A DNA stretch of 64,000 nt. Origin: Spongospora subterranea f. sp. subterranea. Lineage: Eukaryota; Endomyxa: Phytomyxea; Phytomyxea; Plasmodiophorida. The notes under the pieces are model-generated. The model was not told the DNA's origin. It ran no database searches and saw only the letters and a list, made by a program, of their open reading frames with translations. The stretch is taken from positions 19,935 through 83,934 of the forward strand of contig JAUGWO010000207.1 in assembly GCA_049724395.1 (NCBI GenBank). Direction: 5' to 3'. Below are positions 45,068 through 56,016 of the stretch, piece after piece (within the stretch, counting starts at the first letter, position 1; every line of letters starts with the position of its first letter). A program made the translations under genes and the position numbers.

Positions 45068-45439
45068 TTAGTGATGTGCCCAGCTGCTTTTTTTAATGAA
45101 GAAAACACGGGGCAATGGCAATCTGCCAATGTATTCCCGCAGATAAATATTCGGCGGTGCTTTGCGACGACCAGAAAGCGACAACCAATTTTCTATGGAG
45201 CCCAGATAGACTCCAAACAACATCAACACAATATCGCTATTGATTTCATCCCGAGTTGGACTAGTTACGAAAGCAGACAACACACCCGGCAACAGAAAAC
45301 CCAACGAGGTCATCCACCCCCCAGAAGCAACATCTTTTCTGAACGCCGTTGTCAAACGCGATTCGTAAGCTGGGTCCAACGTCCTCCCAGGAGAAATGGA
45401 GAAAATCGCCCGAGAGAAGTTGGTCAATTTCTTGTAACA
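45068..45439 (-). CDS. Possible exon of a small membrane protein gene
   Basis: An open frame ending in TAA at 45068. It can begin after an acceptor (TATAG) at about 45440; there is no ATG at its start, so a first exon is missing. About 120 residues with two hydrophobic stretches (SLGFLLPGVLSAFV and IVLMLFGVYLGSI) separated by a polar loop. The composition is protein-like. No family recognised. If real, it is divergent from the pyrophosphatase gene starting at 45626 and tail-to-tail with the PH gene. Confidence 0.35.
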   Translation of the reverse strand, partial: CYKKLTNFSRAIFSISPGRTLDPAYESRLTTAFRKDVASGGWMTSLGFLLPGVLSAFVTSPTRDEINSDIVLMLFGVYLGSIENWLSLSGRRKAPPNIYLREYIGRLPLPRVFFIKKSSWAHH

Positions 45440-45625
45440 CTATACATGTCAAGAGGCTGCTCCTGTGGCAATCGTAACTTGGAGTCATCGGTCCAAACGT
45501 TACCAGATGACAAGGGGGCCGCTGCCCCAGTCACAATATTGGCACAAGATCTGCCAGACCGATCGATCACTGCCAGAGCACGCGCGTTCAGGGGATTTTT
45601 TCTTAGGGGATTGATACTCCCGACG

Positions 45626-47338
45626 ATGGCCAACAACTCGGGCGGGCTGAGCAACGCGGCGCTGGCGCTGGCCTGCTGCGGTACGGCGGCGCTGGCGACG
45701 GCCACGACATTGTTAGTTGTTGGCGGGACGGGGAGACGGGCGCAGCTGGGTCAGATTGCGCCAGCGTCGTGTGTTACTGGGATAGCGTTGTTGATATTTC
45801 GGTGTTAGACGATGTGGCGCAAATACGGAAAGAGTGTGGGCATTTACGCGACGCTAATGAGCGTCTGCAGAAAATGGCGACTCAGGATGGTCAATCCCAA
45901 CCCGATAACAGATTGACAGTTGCCGAACGGGAGACGCTCAAGGCGGTATTTTCGGTTAGATTGAATGTGGTTTTACCCGATATGGTTGAATGTTTAATCT
46001 TTTTTTAGTGTTTTGATACAACGGGATCGGGCGCTCTGACCGTTCAGGATATATCACTTGTCCATACGAAACTGGGGGAGCCATTGACTGACGAAGAAGC
46101 GGCTCAGGCAATGGCTATTCTAGACCCAAACGGAACCGGAACTGTAACATTCAAACAATTTCGGTAAACTGGTTTGAGAGCAGCACGATCATCAACGCTA
46201 ACTGGAAATGCTCGACTCAGTGAATGGTGGGAAAACTCCCATAAAGATTTCGACGATGCTGACAAATATCGGCAACGGTTTAAATTGCTTAGAGCGAAAC
46301 TGGAAGATGCAAGCGGGTTTGATCTGACGAAATTACAGACGCAGCAAGTCGGGCAACCAGGCTCCAGGCGGTTTCGAGTCAAATTCTATTACAAACAAAA
46401 GAATGATAATTTGAAGCAAATTTCCCCATGGCACGATATTCCACTGTACAATCTGGGCGTTGGACACCATGCGAAAATCTTCAATGTTTGTCGAATTCAT
46501 GTCGTAGAATACTTCAGCAACTGACCCGGTTGTAGTTTATTTGTGAAATTCCAAAGTGGACCAGAGCCAAGTTCGAGATCGCCACCGGAGAAATTTTTAA
46601 CCCAATCAAACAGGACGTAAAGAACGGGCAACTGCGCTTTTACAAGTATGGAGATATGATGTTTAATTTATGGTGCATTCCCGCAAACCTGGGAGGATCC
46701 TAAATTCCTCCACCCCGATACAAATTTGCCAGGCGACAATGACCCCATAGACGTTTTAGAGATTGGGACTCGGCAGATGCGCGTTGGCGAAGTCGCCGCT
46801 GTTAAAGTTCTCGGCATCCTGGCGCTGATCGACGATAATGAGACTGACTGGAAAGTAATGGCCATCCAGGTAAGGAATTATTTTTTGGAAATATCATAGC
46901 CATGGTTAGACTGACACGTTGAAAACGATAAATTAGATCAACGATCCGCTAGCTCATGAACTCAACGATATCGATGACGTTGAGGATAAAATGCCAGGCG
47001 CAATCAACGCGATTCGCGAATATTTACGCGTCTACAAAACCCATGAGGGCAAACCCGAGAATACGTTTGCTCTGGATGAAGAATTCATGACAAAGGTATG
47101 CTAACCTGCTGAAGTTATGCACGATGACCCACCAATCTGATAGGATTTCGCTGTCACCGTCATCGAACACACACACAAGTCATGGGTTGCTTTGAGGTCG
47201 GACAACAAGGATACCGTTTTAAGTTATTATTTTCTAAAAATAAAACCATTTAAAATTCATATTCGGCAACATGAAAGAGGATTTGACATGTCGCATTGTG
47301 TGGAATGTGAGAAGACGTTTTTGGGGTCGCCACACTGA
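45626..47338 (+). CDS. EF-hand soluble inorganic pyrophosphatase with N-terminal membrane anchor (VSP-like), one frame disruption
   Basis: Family I pyrophosphatase (PPi to 2 Pi). Exons 45626-45749, 45809-45954, 46009-46163, 46221-46485, 46536-46869, 46937-47095 and 47144-47338; about 458 residues. Order of parts: hydrophobic N-terminal segment ([20 protein letters not shown]), a short heptad-like stretch, an EF-hand pair with loops [12 protein letters not shown] (about 93-104) and [12 protein letters not shown] (129-140), a linker, then the catalytic domain ([40 protein letters not shown], signature [23 protein letters not shown]). Kinetoplastid acidocalcisomal pyrophosphatase (VSP1) also joins an EF-hand to this enzyme. 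One extra T at 46667-46669 shifts the frame between MMFN and YGAFPQ, probably an assembly indel. AATAAA at 47239 lies inside the last predicted exon, so the C-terminus is uncertain. Confidence 0.88.
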
Positions 47339-47420
47339 ATATCTTCAGTGCATTTTGGAAACGATTGCATTGATTCCAAATATATATTAAAAGACCAGAG
47401 CAACAATAGGGTGTGTTTTT

Positions 47421-48257
47421 TCAACTGGTTGCGTTCCTTTCTTTCCAGGTCGATTTCCTTAGTTTGATTGGCCGATTGCCGACGTACTTTCCTAAACGAA
47501 AAATTGAAAACAAGTAACGGAGATAAAAAACAGCCACACACCATTGACTTCTTTGAACGCCGCCATGAAATCATTTACATCCAAGAAACTTACAAATCCG
47601 TAGCCCTTGGTCTTTTGGGTTTTCTTTTGCCTTAAGACTTTGGCTTTGGCAAAAGAGGGATACTTGGTGAACACGCTGGCTAGCAGTTCATCATTTACTT
47701 CATTGCCAAGATCACCGCAGAACAATCGATAGTCATCTGACAGTAAAAACAGTAAGTCATTTGTCGTAATTCTTCCATAAAAACATTATACTTTCAGGCC
47801 AATCAACTAGGGTTTGATCTTCCCAAACTTTACCAGCTGCCTTTCTAGTGATAGATCCAACACGTGGAGCCCTCCCGTACCCAGCCGCCTGCTGTTGTGC
47901 TTCAGTCCTGAATTGCATTGCTTTCGTCTGGGCTTCGTTGTATTTATTCTGCATATCATGCCCATATACCGTACTGTACGTATGCTGCATGGACGGTTCT
48001 AAAACCAAAAATTAGGACAAGTAAACCAGACTGATACAACGAGCAATTCTACCTGATTGCTGGTGAGCATTTACATCGAGATCTGGCCGGTGAACAATAA
48101 CGGGAGGGGCGCTAAATGACGCCACAGAGAGCGCGGGAGCCGATGATAGCGTCGAATTTACTTTTTTCACCGGCGGGGGCCGTTTAGTCAGACCACTGAG
48201 CTCCGCCTCGAAGGCGGCCAGCGCCGACGAAAGATCCGCCGCTTTCGTGGCAGACAT
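47421..48257 (-). CDS. RBM42: RNA-binding protein RBM42
   Basis: Exons 48257-48053, 47998-47792, 47736-47542 and 47491-47421, in phase, 225 residues; introns 50-55 nt. The N-terminal half is Ala/Pro/Gln-rich (ALAAFEAELSGLTKRPPPVKK), then GKVWEDQTLVDWPEND, then one RRM. RNP motifs are readable: RLFCGDLGNEVND (RNP2 region) and KTKGYGFVSFLDVNDF (RNP1), ending in KYVGNRPIKLRKSTWKERN. These segments closely match animal RBM42, a U4/U6.U5 tri-snRNP and stress-granule associated protein. The protein ends right after WKERNATS, without the basic tail of the human form. Convergent with the pyrophosphatase gene, with stops only 80 bp apart. Confidence 0.92.
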
Positions 48258-48860
48258 TGTTGTGGATGATGATGGAGGCCCATTGTTGCGACTTGCACGA
48301 GGTTGCGCGGGCGGCAAATTTTGTGCGGAGGCGCCGGTCAGAGCGCCGCGGCCTCTGCTATGACGCAGACCTGGAAAAATGCCGAAGCCGTGGAATAACT
48401 GCGCAGTCGAAACGCTCTCGCAACTATGTACACTTTCTATAGTCTATACACATCTCACAAACCTTTTGCAATCATCCAAGGCTGTGATTCTTCTGGGCTT
48501 GGTCGTTTCGGTGCTGGTTTTGGGGGTGATTCAATGCTGATTCTTCTGGGCTGTTAAAACTCGTTCGCGTAGACACTGTTGCTATTGAATTTCTCTGATT
48601 GGTTCTTGCGTATTTGCCAATAGTTGTGACGTATTCTACGGCGGTGATTCTGGCTACTCTAGGGTGTGTACTAAGGTTGTTGCTATGGAAATCACTGAAT
48701 GGAACTGTTGTTTCTTTGGTCCATCGATTGTTTGGCTACTTTTGTTGATTATCTTATCTATTTGGCGTTTCTCATTACTTTTTCACGGAACTGTCAGGAA
48801 CACAACCATACACGAGATTAGGAATCCCTCGTCAGTTCCGGACTTATCTGTATTTCATAC
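48258..48860. other. RBM42 upstream region and spacer
   Basis: Contains the presumed RBM42 promoter. A short plus-strand frame near 48685-48860 has one hydrophobic stretch (SIVWLLLLIILSIW) but runs into the repeat array; it is not supported as a gene. Confidence 0.4.
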
Positions 48861-49592
48861 CGGTAAGGGCCTGAACCCACAGTGTTACGTTAACGGATCG
48901 TAAGGGCTGAACCCACAGTGTTACGTTAACGGATCGTAAGGGCTGAACCCACAGTGTTACGTTAACGGATCGTAAGGGCTGAACCCACAGTGTTACGTTA
49001 ACGGTTCGTAAGGGCTGAACCCACAGTGTTACGTTAACGGAACGTAAGGGCTGAACACAGTGTTACGTTAACGGGACGTAAGGGCTGAATACAGTGTTAC
49101 GTTAACGGGACGTAAGGGCTGAATACAGTGTTACGTTAACGGGACGTAAGGGCTGAATACAGTGTTACGTTAACGGGACGTAAGGGCTGAACACAGTGTT
49201 ACGTTAACGGGACGTAAGGGCTGAACACAGTGTTACGTTAACGGGACGTAAGGGCTGAATACAGTGTTACGTTAACGGGACGTAAGGGCTGAACACAGTG
49301 TTACGTTAACGGGACGTAAGGGCTGAACACAGTGTTACGTTAACGGGACGTAAGGGCTGAACACAGTGTTACGTTAACGGGACGTAAGGGCTGAACACAG
49401 TGTTACGTTAACGGGACGTACGTAAGGGCTGAACACAGTGTTACGTTAACGGATCGTAAGGGCTGAACACAGTGTTACGTTAACGGATCGTAAGGGCTGA
49501 ACACAGTGTTACGTTAACGGATCGTAAGGGCTGAACCCACAGTGTTACGTTAACGGATCGTAAGGGCTGAACACAGTGTTACGTTAACGGTC
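48861..49592 (+). repeat. 34-36 bp monomer array upstream of the LINE, about 21 copies
   Basis: The unit is CGTAAGGGCTGAA(CC)CACAG followed by TGTTACGTTAACGG and two or three variable bases (AT, GA, TT, AA). Copies at both ends have the 36-bp form with CC and ATC, while the central ones are 34 bp with GA. GTTAAC and ACGT palindromes sit in each unit. It ends about 37 bp before the ATG of LINE ORF1 and reads in the same direction, a position like that of the promoter monomers of mammalian L1. Confidence 0.9.
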
Positions 49593-49628
49593 ACTCCGCT
49601 AATTACTGCGCGAGTCACGTATCTCGAG

Positions 49629-52421
49629 ATGGTGCTCGTGATGAGGGTAAGTGAAGGTGATGTTCTACGATCTGCTGCCGCCAAGGGAGGAAGCGGAGGG
49701 CTAAGGAACGGAGCCTTACCCAAGGAAGCGACCCATCCCGATAGCCGATTTTCAACCAAAGATGATCGACTACACTACCCGGGCAGTGAAGGTTTCAAAC
49801 CGACACTGTTGCCCAGGACTTACGAAAACTCGTCCTTTTGGACAACGACCCATCACGAGGACAGCGAAAGTTATTTACTTGAACTTAAGCCTCGTGAATA
49901 CAACAACTTATTGTTTCAAACAATTACGATTCAGTTTTTTGGAAATAAAGGTCAGCCCTTTATTTTGTCACCCAAAAAGCACAGATCCCTGCCCTTCTGG
50001 ACAACCAAACTCATAGTCAATAAGGCACGACAACCATACAAAAAACAATGCGAACCACTCATCAGAATTAAATTTCTGAACGAAAACATTATGCATCACC
50101 ATAGTTACAATAACCTATCGTATCTACAACAAACCAAACACTTAATAACACACCAATTGACACAACATCATTGCAGACAAACAAACAAAACTCCCCACTG
50201 GATGCGAGATACAATAAATACAAAAAAGAACAGCACAACTGTAATCCGCTTGTTAAAGCAGTGGCAACAAAATGAAACTGCTGCTCGAATTTCACAGAGA
50301 TGCGATCCCACAACAACAAGCACTGCGAGGCGACCCCCTTCATGTCGCGGCAGTTACCGCGACAGTTTGAAATCATTATTATTTTACACACATTACACAA
50401 ATCACCCCCACGAACAACAAACAGTCGGCACGGCCTACCTCAATTATAGGAACAGTTATCAAATGACCAAAATCGCAGACCACATAATGCATGACACTCC
50501 AATGAGTGCCGACTGTCGTGAGATCCAACGAACACTTTTAAACACACCAACACACCATACCTGTGAACAAACCAGACAACCAAGGACTGCACTAATCCAT
50601 CAATACAAACAATCACACCCCAAAAACAAAGTCATTGATCTCACCACAGACACACAACAAAGAAGGCAAGAAACAACAACGATAACTACCTCGAAACAAG
50701 GACCACAAGTCCAAAAACGTGATGGAATGCACCCAACACGGTTGATTGAAATTATCCAAGAGCTATACGTTTTCAAAGATGTAATCGGGATAGGAAACTG
50801 TGCCCTGGAAGCAATCCGAACATCAGGGGCCATCCCTAACTCATCCGTTCAACAATTGAGAAAAGATATCTGTCAATACGCCAGAAACCTACAGCAAGGA
50901 CGTGTGATAGCACAAACGATATTGAACTATGCAGGATCATTACCAAACTACGAGTGTATTACACTAGATGATTACCTCGACATAATGCAACAAGATCGCC
51001 AATGGGCTGGGCTATTTGAGCTCACGATAGCGGCATTCCTGTTCAAAATCAACATCATCATAATAAGCCACTCCACAAAGCCGTTTAGCACAAATATCCG
51101 AAAATGGATTGATAATTCCTTTCCAAAACTACGAGACAGCAGGGAATGAAATACGACAATACACCTACTGCATCATAAACAGGGAAACCCATTGACCCCA
51201 ATGGAACACACCAGCCTCAACCACTATGCAACTTTGTTCCCGGTAAATATGGACGGCCGAAACTCGAACTTGAATGCCCTGATGACAGAAGAACAATGTG
51301 AGCAGTACATCTCGCACTATAAAGAGAATTCCACTAAACGTAACGACACACAAAAACCAGACGCAACCACCGAAGAACACAGCAAACAAAACTCCAATTT
51401 GACCCACAAAAACGAAGAGCCTCCAAACACTGACTGTAAAAAACTCTCATGTGGCAGCAGGACCAAACAGAACCTTCAACAAACAAAAACTGATAATAAC
51501 ATGAAAAAAAATGAAAACAAAATTAGTCGCACACCCAAAAGAAGCAAAAAACGACTCACTCCGTACTGCACTGAGGATGACAAACCTGCTAGGACCCACG
51601 AACTCAAACTGAAAAGGTTAAAGTCACAGCCAACCAATAAACGATTCCTGGAAACTGAGGCTGAAGTTCAAGGCCATAAATCCAAGAGGAGACACCTCAA
51701 TGCAAATGAGGCCGATCGCGAATACAGCCAATTTACAAATAGCTCATCAATGGTCCAACCAATTACAGAACCCAAGCAACCTTGCCAGCATAGACAGATG
51801 CAATCCAAAATTCCCCACTTTTTCAAATCTAATCAAAAAACCCACAAACTACTTCTAGGTAACACGACTACCAAACAACAACTGGTAAAGACAAAACAAC
51901 CAACAAAACCCATATCGTTACGATATGAGACCATGAAAAAAGCAAACCGTATTACCAACTACTTCAGCACAGCACAAAATACGAGACCCTTTAAGAAAAA
52001 ACACACAGGCATAAACAAGGTCGCCAATCACGGCCATCGAATTGCACAATGGAATGCCTGCCGTCTAACGGAGATCAAATCTTATGAACTGGCTCGATTC
52101 ACAAACAAACACAAGATCGACGTTATATGCATATCCGAGCTAGGGCACAGAAGAAGAATAGCCGGATTCCCTAATTATCACTGCAGCGATACACTCACTC
52201 AATCAGCAATATTCTGGAGGGAGGGATTGGATATCCAAACAATCAACTGCCCCACCATCAACATATTTGAAAAATCGCGAATCAACACGCAACTACTACT
52301 ATTGAATAAGGAAATAATGCTAATACATGCATACATACCACCAGACGTCAACAATAAGGCGAGAGCCAGGTTCTGGAAAGCCATGGAACAATTTGAGACG
52401 AACAGAATATGCCAACGATAA
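49629..52421 (+). pseudogene. LINE ORF1 with OTU-like domain, running into the endonuclease
   Basis: One reading frame from ATG at 49629 to 52421, interrupted by a single TGA at 51147-51149. The first 370 residues are Asn/Gln/Thr/His-rich. An OTU-like protease core follows (IGIGNCALEAIRTSG with the Cys, then DDYLDIMQQDRQWAGLFELT and INIIIISH). The expected histidine motif (TSLNHYATLFPV) sits at about 51210-51250, just after the stop, so the stop cuts the protease domain. Next comes a Lys-rich linker and the first half of an AP endonuclease (IAQWNACRLTEIKSYEL..IDVICISELG). The OTU active-site Asp is not evident before GNC (IGNC instead of DGNC). Confidence 0.75.
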
Positions 52422-55400
52422 TTACAGGAGACCTGAACACAAAAGATAAACGATTTGGAAAAAATCACGAAGAACACCACGAATACCTTGACTCCTTTCT
52501 AATGGAATTTTCCATGATAAATAATATCAACACACCAACCAGAGGTTCAAACAATTTAGACATCACGCTTTGCAATCAAGAATTTCTCCCATTCGTCCAA
52601 AGCTGGAAAGCGCACGCTAGCTTGAGCAGTGATCATCTGCCAACAATTATCAAAACTACCATCCCAACAAGTCGGCAAAAACGCACAAACACGCTGAGTG
52701 AGCCCATCAAAATAATAGATAATGAAAGAACCATGAACAAGCTCATGGAACGAATCACATACATGAAACGCGATCAACTGACTCTGACAAATATTCATAA
52801 GATAATAGCAGGGTTCCACCACAAAACTAAGCAACGCATGTCCCTTCTGGAGCGATGAACTGAAAATCGCGTACACGAAGGAACCGCGCCAAAACAAAAT
52901 GGCAACAATCAATGATAAAACAGGACCTGGCAAAGGAAACGAAAATTACAGAAACTAGACACACGTTTCAAAAACCTTTTTAAAAAACACAAACACAAAC
53001 ACTTACTTAGGATGGCAAAGGAAGCTAGTAAGGACAGTACGGGAACAGCAACATGGAAGATGCTGAAAACCCTGATTCCACAAACAAACAAAAAGCATCG
53101 TATCTTCGCAACACGTACCAACAATGCAGTTGAAGAAGCAAATCTAATCGCTCAAAATTTCAGCGCCATTTATAACCCACTCGATCTTGAGCTATCCCAG
53201 GATGAGCGAACAAAATACAGTGAATTGGTCATGGACCTAAAACGACGAAGGGCTTGTAGCCATCCACCACCCATCACAAAAAGAGAGCTGGACAGGGCAG
53301 TGACAAAGGCAAAAAGTAGAGCAGCTCCTGGAATAGACGGGATCTCTTCAAAACTTCTAAAACAAATCTGCGCAAATGACAAATTAGCAGAGAGTATCCG
53401 ACAAGCGATTAACAATGACATCATTGTAAAAGGGTCATTCCCAGATACCTTGAAGATGGCAAAAATAATCCCTTTACCGAAATCCAAACCCGGTGACTAC
53501 CGCCCGATAGCCTTATTGACTTCTTTGGCAAAGTTGGTTGAAAGTATCATTGAACATCGACTACGCCAGCAATCAGAGAAACACATTCCGAAGAATCAGT
53601 CGGGCTGCAGACCAGCTCACAGCACCTCACATGCGTTGCTTAGACTTCTACACAATTCAGCCATTGCTGCCGCATCAAAAAATCGATTTGCTGTGGTCCT
53701 ATACGACTACATGAAAGCTTTTGACAGAGTCCAACGACCACTCTTGATAGAAAAATTGAATCGAATGGGAATAGAGCCATATCTAATACTGTTAATTGAT
53801 AACTGGTTAACGAACCGAATGTACGAGGTGCATTTTCGAAATGTGCGATCATCACAGTTTGAGCAGAATAATGGAATTCCACAAGGGTCCAGTATTAGTG
53901 TTCTACTGTGGATATTGTATATCTATGATGCACCTTTAAATATGAACAATAGCAACGTATATGTTGACGACACTACACAATGGGAACAGGGCACTTCTAA
54001 GAAAGAGGTCGCTGATAAACTACGAGAAAGCAGCAGCGAACTGTATAACTGGTGCAAGGCCAACAAAATCAAATTACAATGGATGAAGACATTTCTCCTG
54101 TTTAATAGACACGCAGACTCAGACAAAATAGTAGTTGATGCAAATCACAAAATCCATACTGCGACAACAATGAAATACCTTGGGGCTAACCTATTGGCAA
54201 ATCCAGCTTGCAACAAATCAACAATACAGATTGATATGACAGAACCGGCAGCCGACATTCGACGACGCTGCAAATTAATGAGATTATTGAGACAATTTCA
54301 ATTACCAACAAATTTGTTCCAACAAATCTGTAAAGGATTCATTGGAGGCAAACTCAACTACTATCTACCTTGGATAGCGGGAGAAATGACGAGCACCACT
54401 TTCAGACCAATGGAAATAGCATACAATGATTACATGAGAACCTATACAGGATCATTCATATCGACACCAATCACACTATTACACGCTATATCAGGATTCC
54501 CATTATTGAGAGACAAAATTATTAGCGCAGCCACGATGACAGTTTTAGCCGCGCGCGCCAACGGATCACAACTGGGACAGGACTACACCAAATGGACAGG
54601 ATTCGGCGATGGCTGGTCACCACTTGGACAAGTCTGGAAAGCTCTCAGAGAGAGAGTCCCGAAAGGATACAAAACCATACATGCAATGGTAGATATTGCA
54701 CCAAACATTCTCGAGGCTCTCTATACAGTAAATTACCACAAAACCACGCGAAAGGAGGCAATTGAAAAGCACAAAAGAAACGAACTTCTTCCACGTGACC
54801 CGGATGTAGAAATCTGGACTGATGGCAGTTTTACCAAAGGGAAAAAAGGGGGTGCTGCTGCCCTCATGCAATACAAAAGCACTAAAGGTGTAGCGGCAAA
54901 TTACATTGAGGAGAAGTCGCAAATCAAACTGAGTCGCAAAATCACCTCGAGTTACGAAGCCGAGATCATTGCATTACATGCTGGGCTAGAACTGGCCATC
55001 GATCAGAGATTTGTAAACAGAACCATCCACATAATGACAGACTCGTTATCCTGGGTAAGTCAATTTCAATCACTACCTATCAAACCTCGAAGAGTATATG
55101 CAGTTGTGGCAGACTCTGCTCGACTACTAGCGAAACTATCCCGTCGTAATCAGATACACATTCACTACGTTCCAAGTCATGTCCATTACACAAGTGGCAC
55201 ATCTGACAATGACAACTCGAAAGCTATAGGACGAAGCAATGAAATTGATCAACTAGCAAAAAATGCGGCGAATATTGGGACCAAAATAGAGCATGCACCA
55301 TTTCTGTCATCCTTTAAACTACAACTTAAGAAATACGAACGAAGTCAATTAAAACAGTATTTGAAGGCGAACGTCAAACGCAGCCACTTCCAAAACTACC

Positions 55401-55726
55401 CGGATAGAGACCTGTTTCGCAAACTACCAGGTGAATCCATACCACACATGCTAATTAACAGAGCGCGAACTGGACATAGCAGATGCAGACAGCACCTCAG
55501 CAACATTGGAATGGAAGACACGAACAAGTGCAGACACTGCGACAAACATCCCGAAACAATCGAACATCAGGTGTTACAATGCGAAGTATTCAAAAAGCGA
55601 CTCAAGAAATGCAGACGACTTTACAAGACACTACCGGCAACTACTTTCACCACAGCAATCTGGAGCCACGAGAAGGCCATGACGAAAATTTTGCGAAAAG
55701 CTGAAAAAGCAGGCTGCTTTATCTAG
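52409..55726 (+). pseudogene. LINE ORF2: endonuclease end, reverse transcriptase, RNase H
   Basis: The frame at 52409-52858 carries the second half of the endonuclease (TIITGDLNTKDKRFG and SSDHLPTI). After a damaged 150-bp stretch, the same frame runs from 53012 to TAG at 55724-55726 without a break (904 residues). It holds the reverse transcriptase (PGIDGISSKLLK, IPLPKSKPGDYRPIALLTS, YDYMKAFDRVQRP, GIPQGSSISVLLW, catalytic YVDD at about 53960), RNase H (VEIWTDGSFTKGKKG, SSYEAEIIALHAG, IMTDSLSWV, RSNEIDQLAKNAA) and a C-terminal CRHC..HQVLQC zinc-type motif. The polymerase part looks complete. Confidence 0.9.
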
Positions 55727-55770
55727 ATATGTCTAATCTTTCCTGGGTCTGACCACATGGCCATAATGAA

Positions 55771-56016
55771 TGTGGAAGAGTGAGCTGCTTGCAGTAAACT
55801 CGAAACTCTGGATAGGCAATGTAATCGGGTGGGGGCAGGTCCCATTCGGTATGGTCGTAGGACAGGTTATGTTGCTGAATCCAGCTGGTCTAATAGGTTC
55901 CTTCATTGGCTACCCAAGCTACTTGTAGCGGCCAGGCGGAAGTAGGGAAAACCTGGTAGTACACAGGATTACCCGACCCATAAGAACCCGCGAACCTTTG
56001 TATACCATACCATACC
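55771..56016 (+). repeat. Left long terminal repeat of the chromovirus fossil
   Basis: Starts TGTGGAAGAG and ends ...TATACCATACCA. It matches 63024-63269 along its whole length (for example GTTATGTTGCTGAATCCAGC, GGTCTAATAGGTTCCTTCA, TAGTACACAGGATTAC) with scattered differences. The exact borders are approximate. Confidence 0.75.

Larger units (their letters stand above)
49593..55740 (+). mobile_element. LINE (non-LTR retrotransposon) with OTU, endonuclease, reverse transcriptase and RNase H
   Basis: About 6.1 kb of coding sequence following the monomer array. Parts in order: OTU-like cysteine-protease domain, AP endonuclease, reverse transcriptase, RNase H, and a C-terminal CCHC-like motif. 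RNase H plus an AP endonuclease suggests the I/R1/LOA side of the non-LTR tree, but I cannot assign a clade by eye. About four frame problems are present (one in-frame stop in the first frame, one shift inside the endonuclease, and two more between endonuclease and reverse transcriptase). The last 2.7 kb is one long open frame, so the copy is fairly young. No clear poly(A) tail or target-site duplication was found at the 3' end, where chromovirus LTR sequence begins within 50 bp. Confidence 0.9.

Noticed and set aside
48861-49592. Interstitial telomere-like repeat
   Set aside because: The 34-36 bp unit is far longer than telomeric repeats, has no G-rich telomere motif, and its position right before a LINE explains it better.
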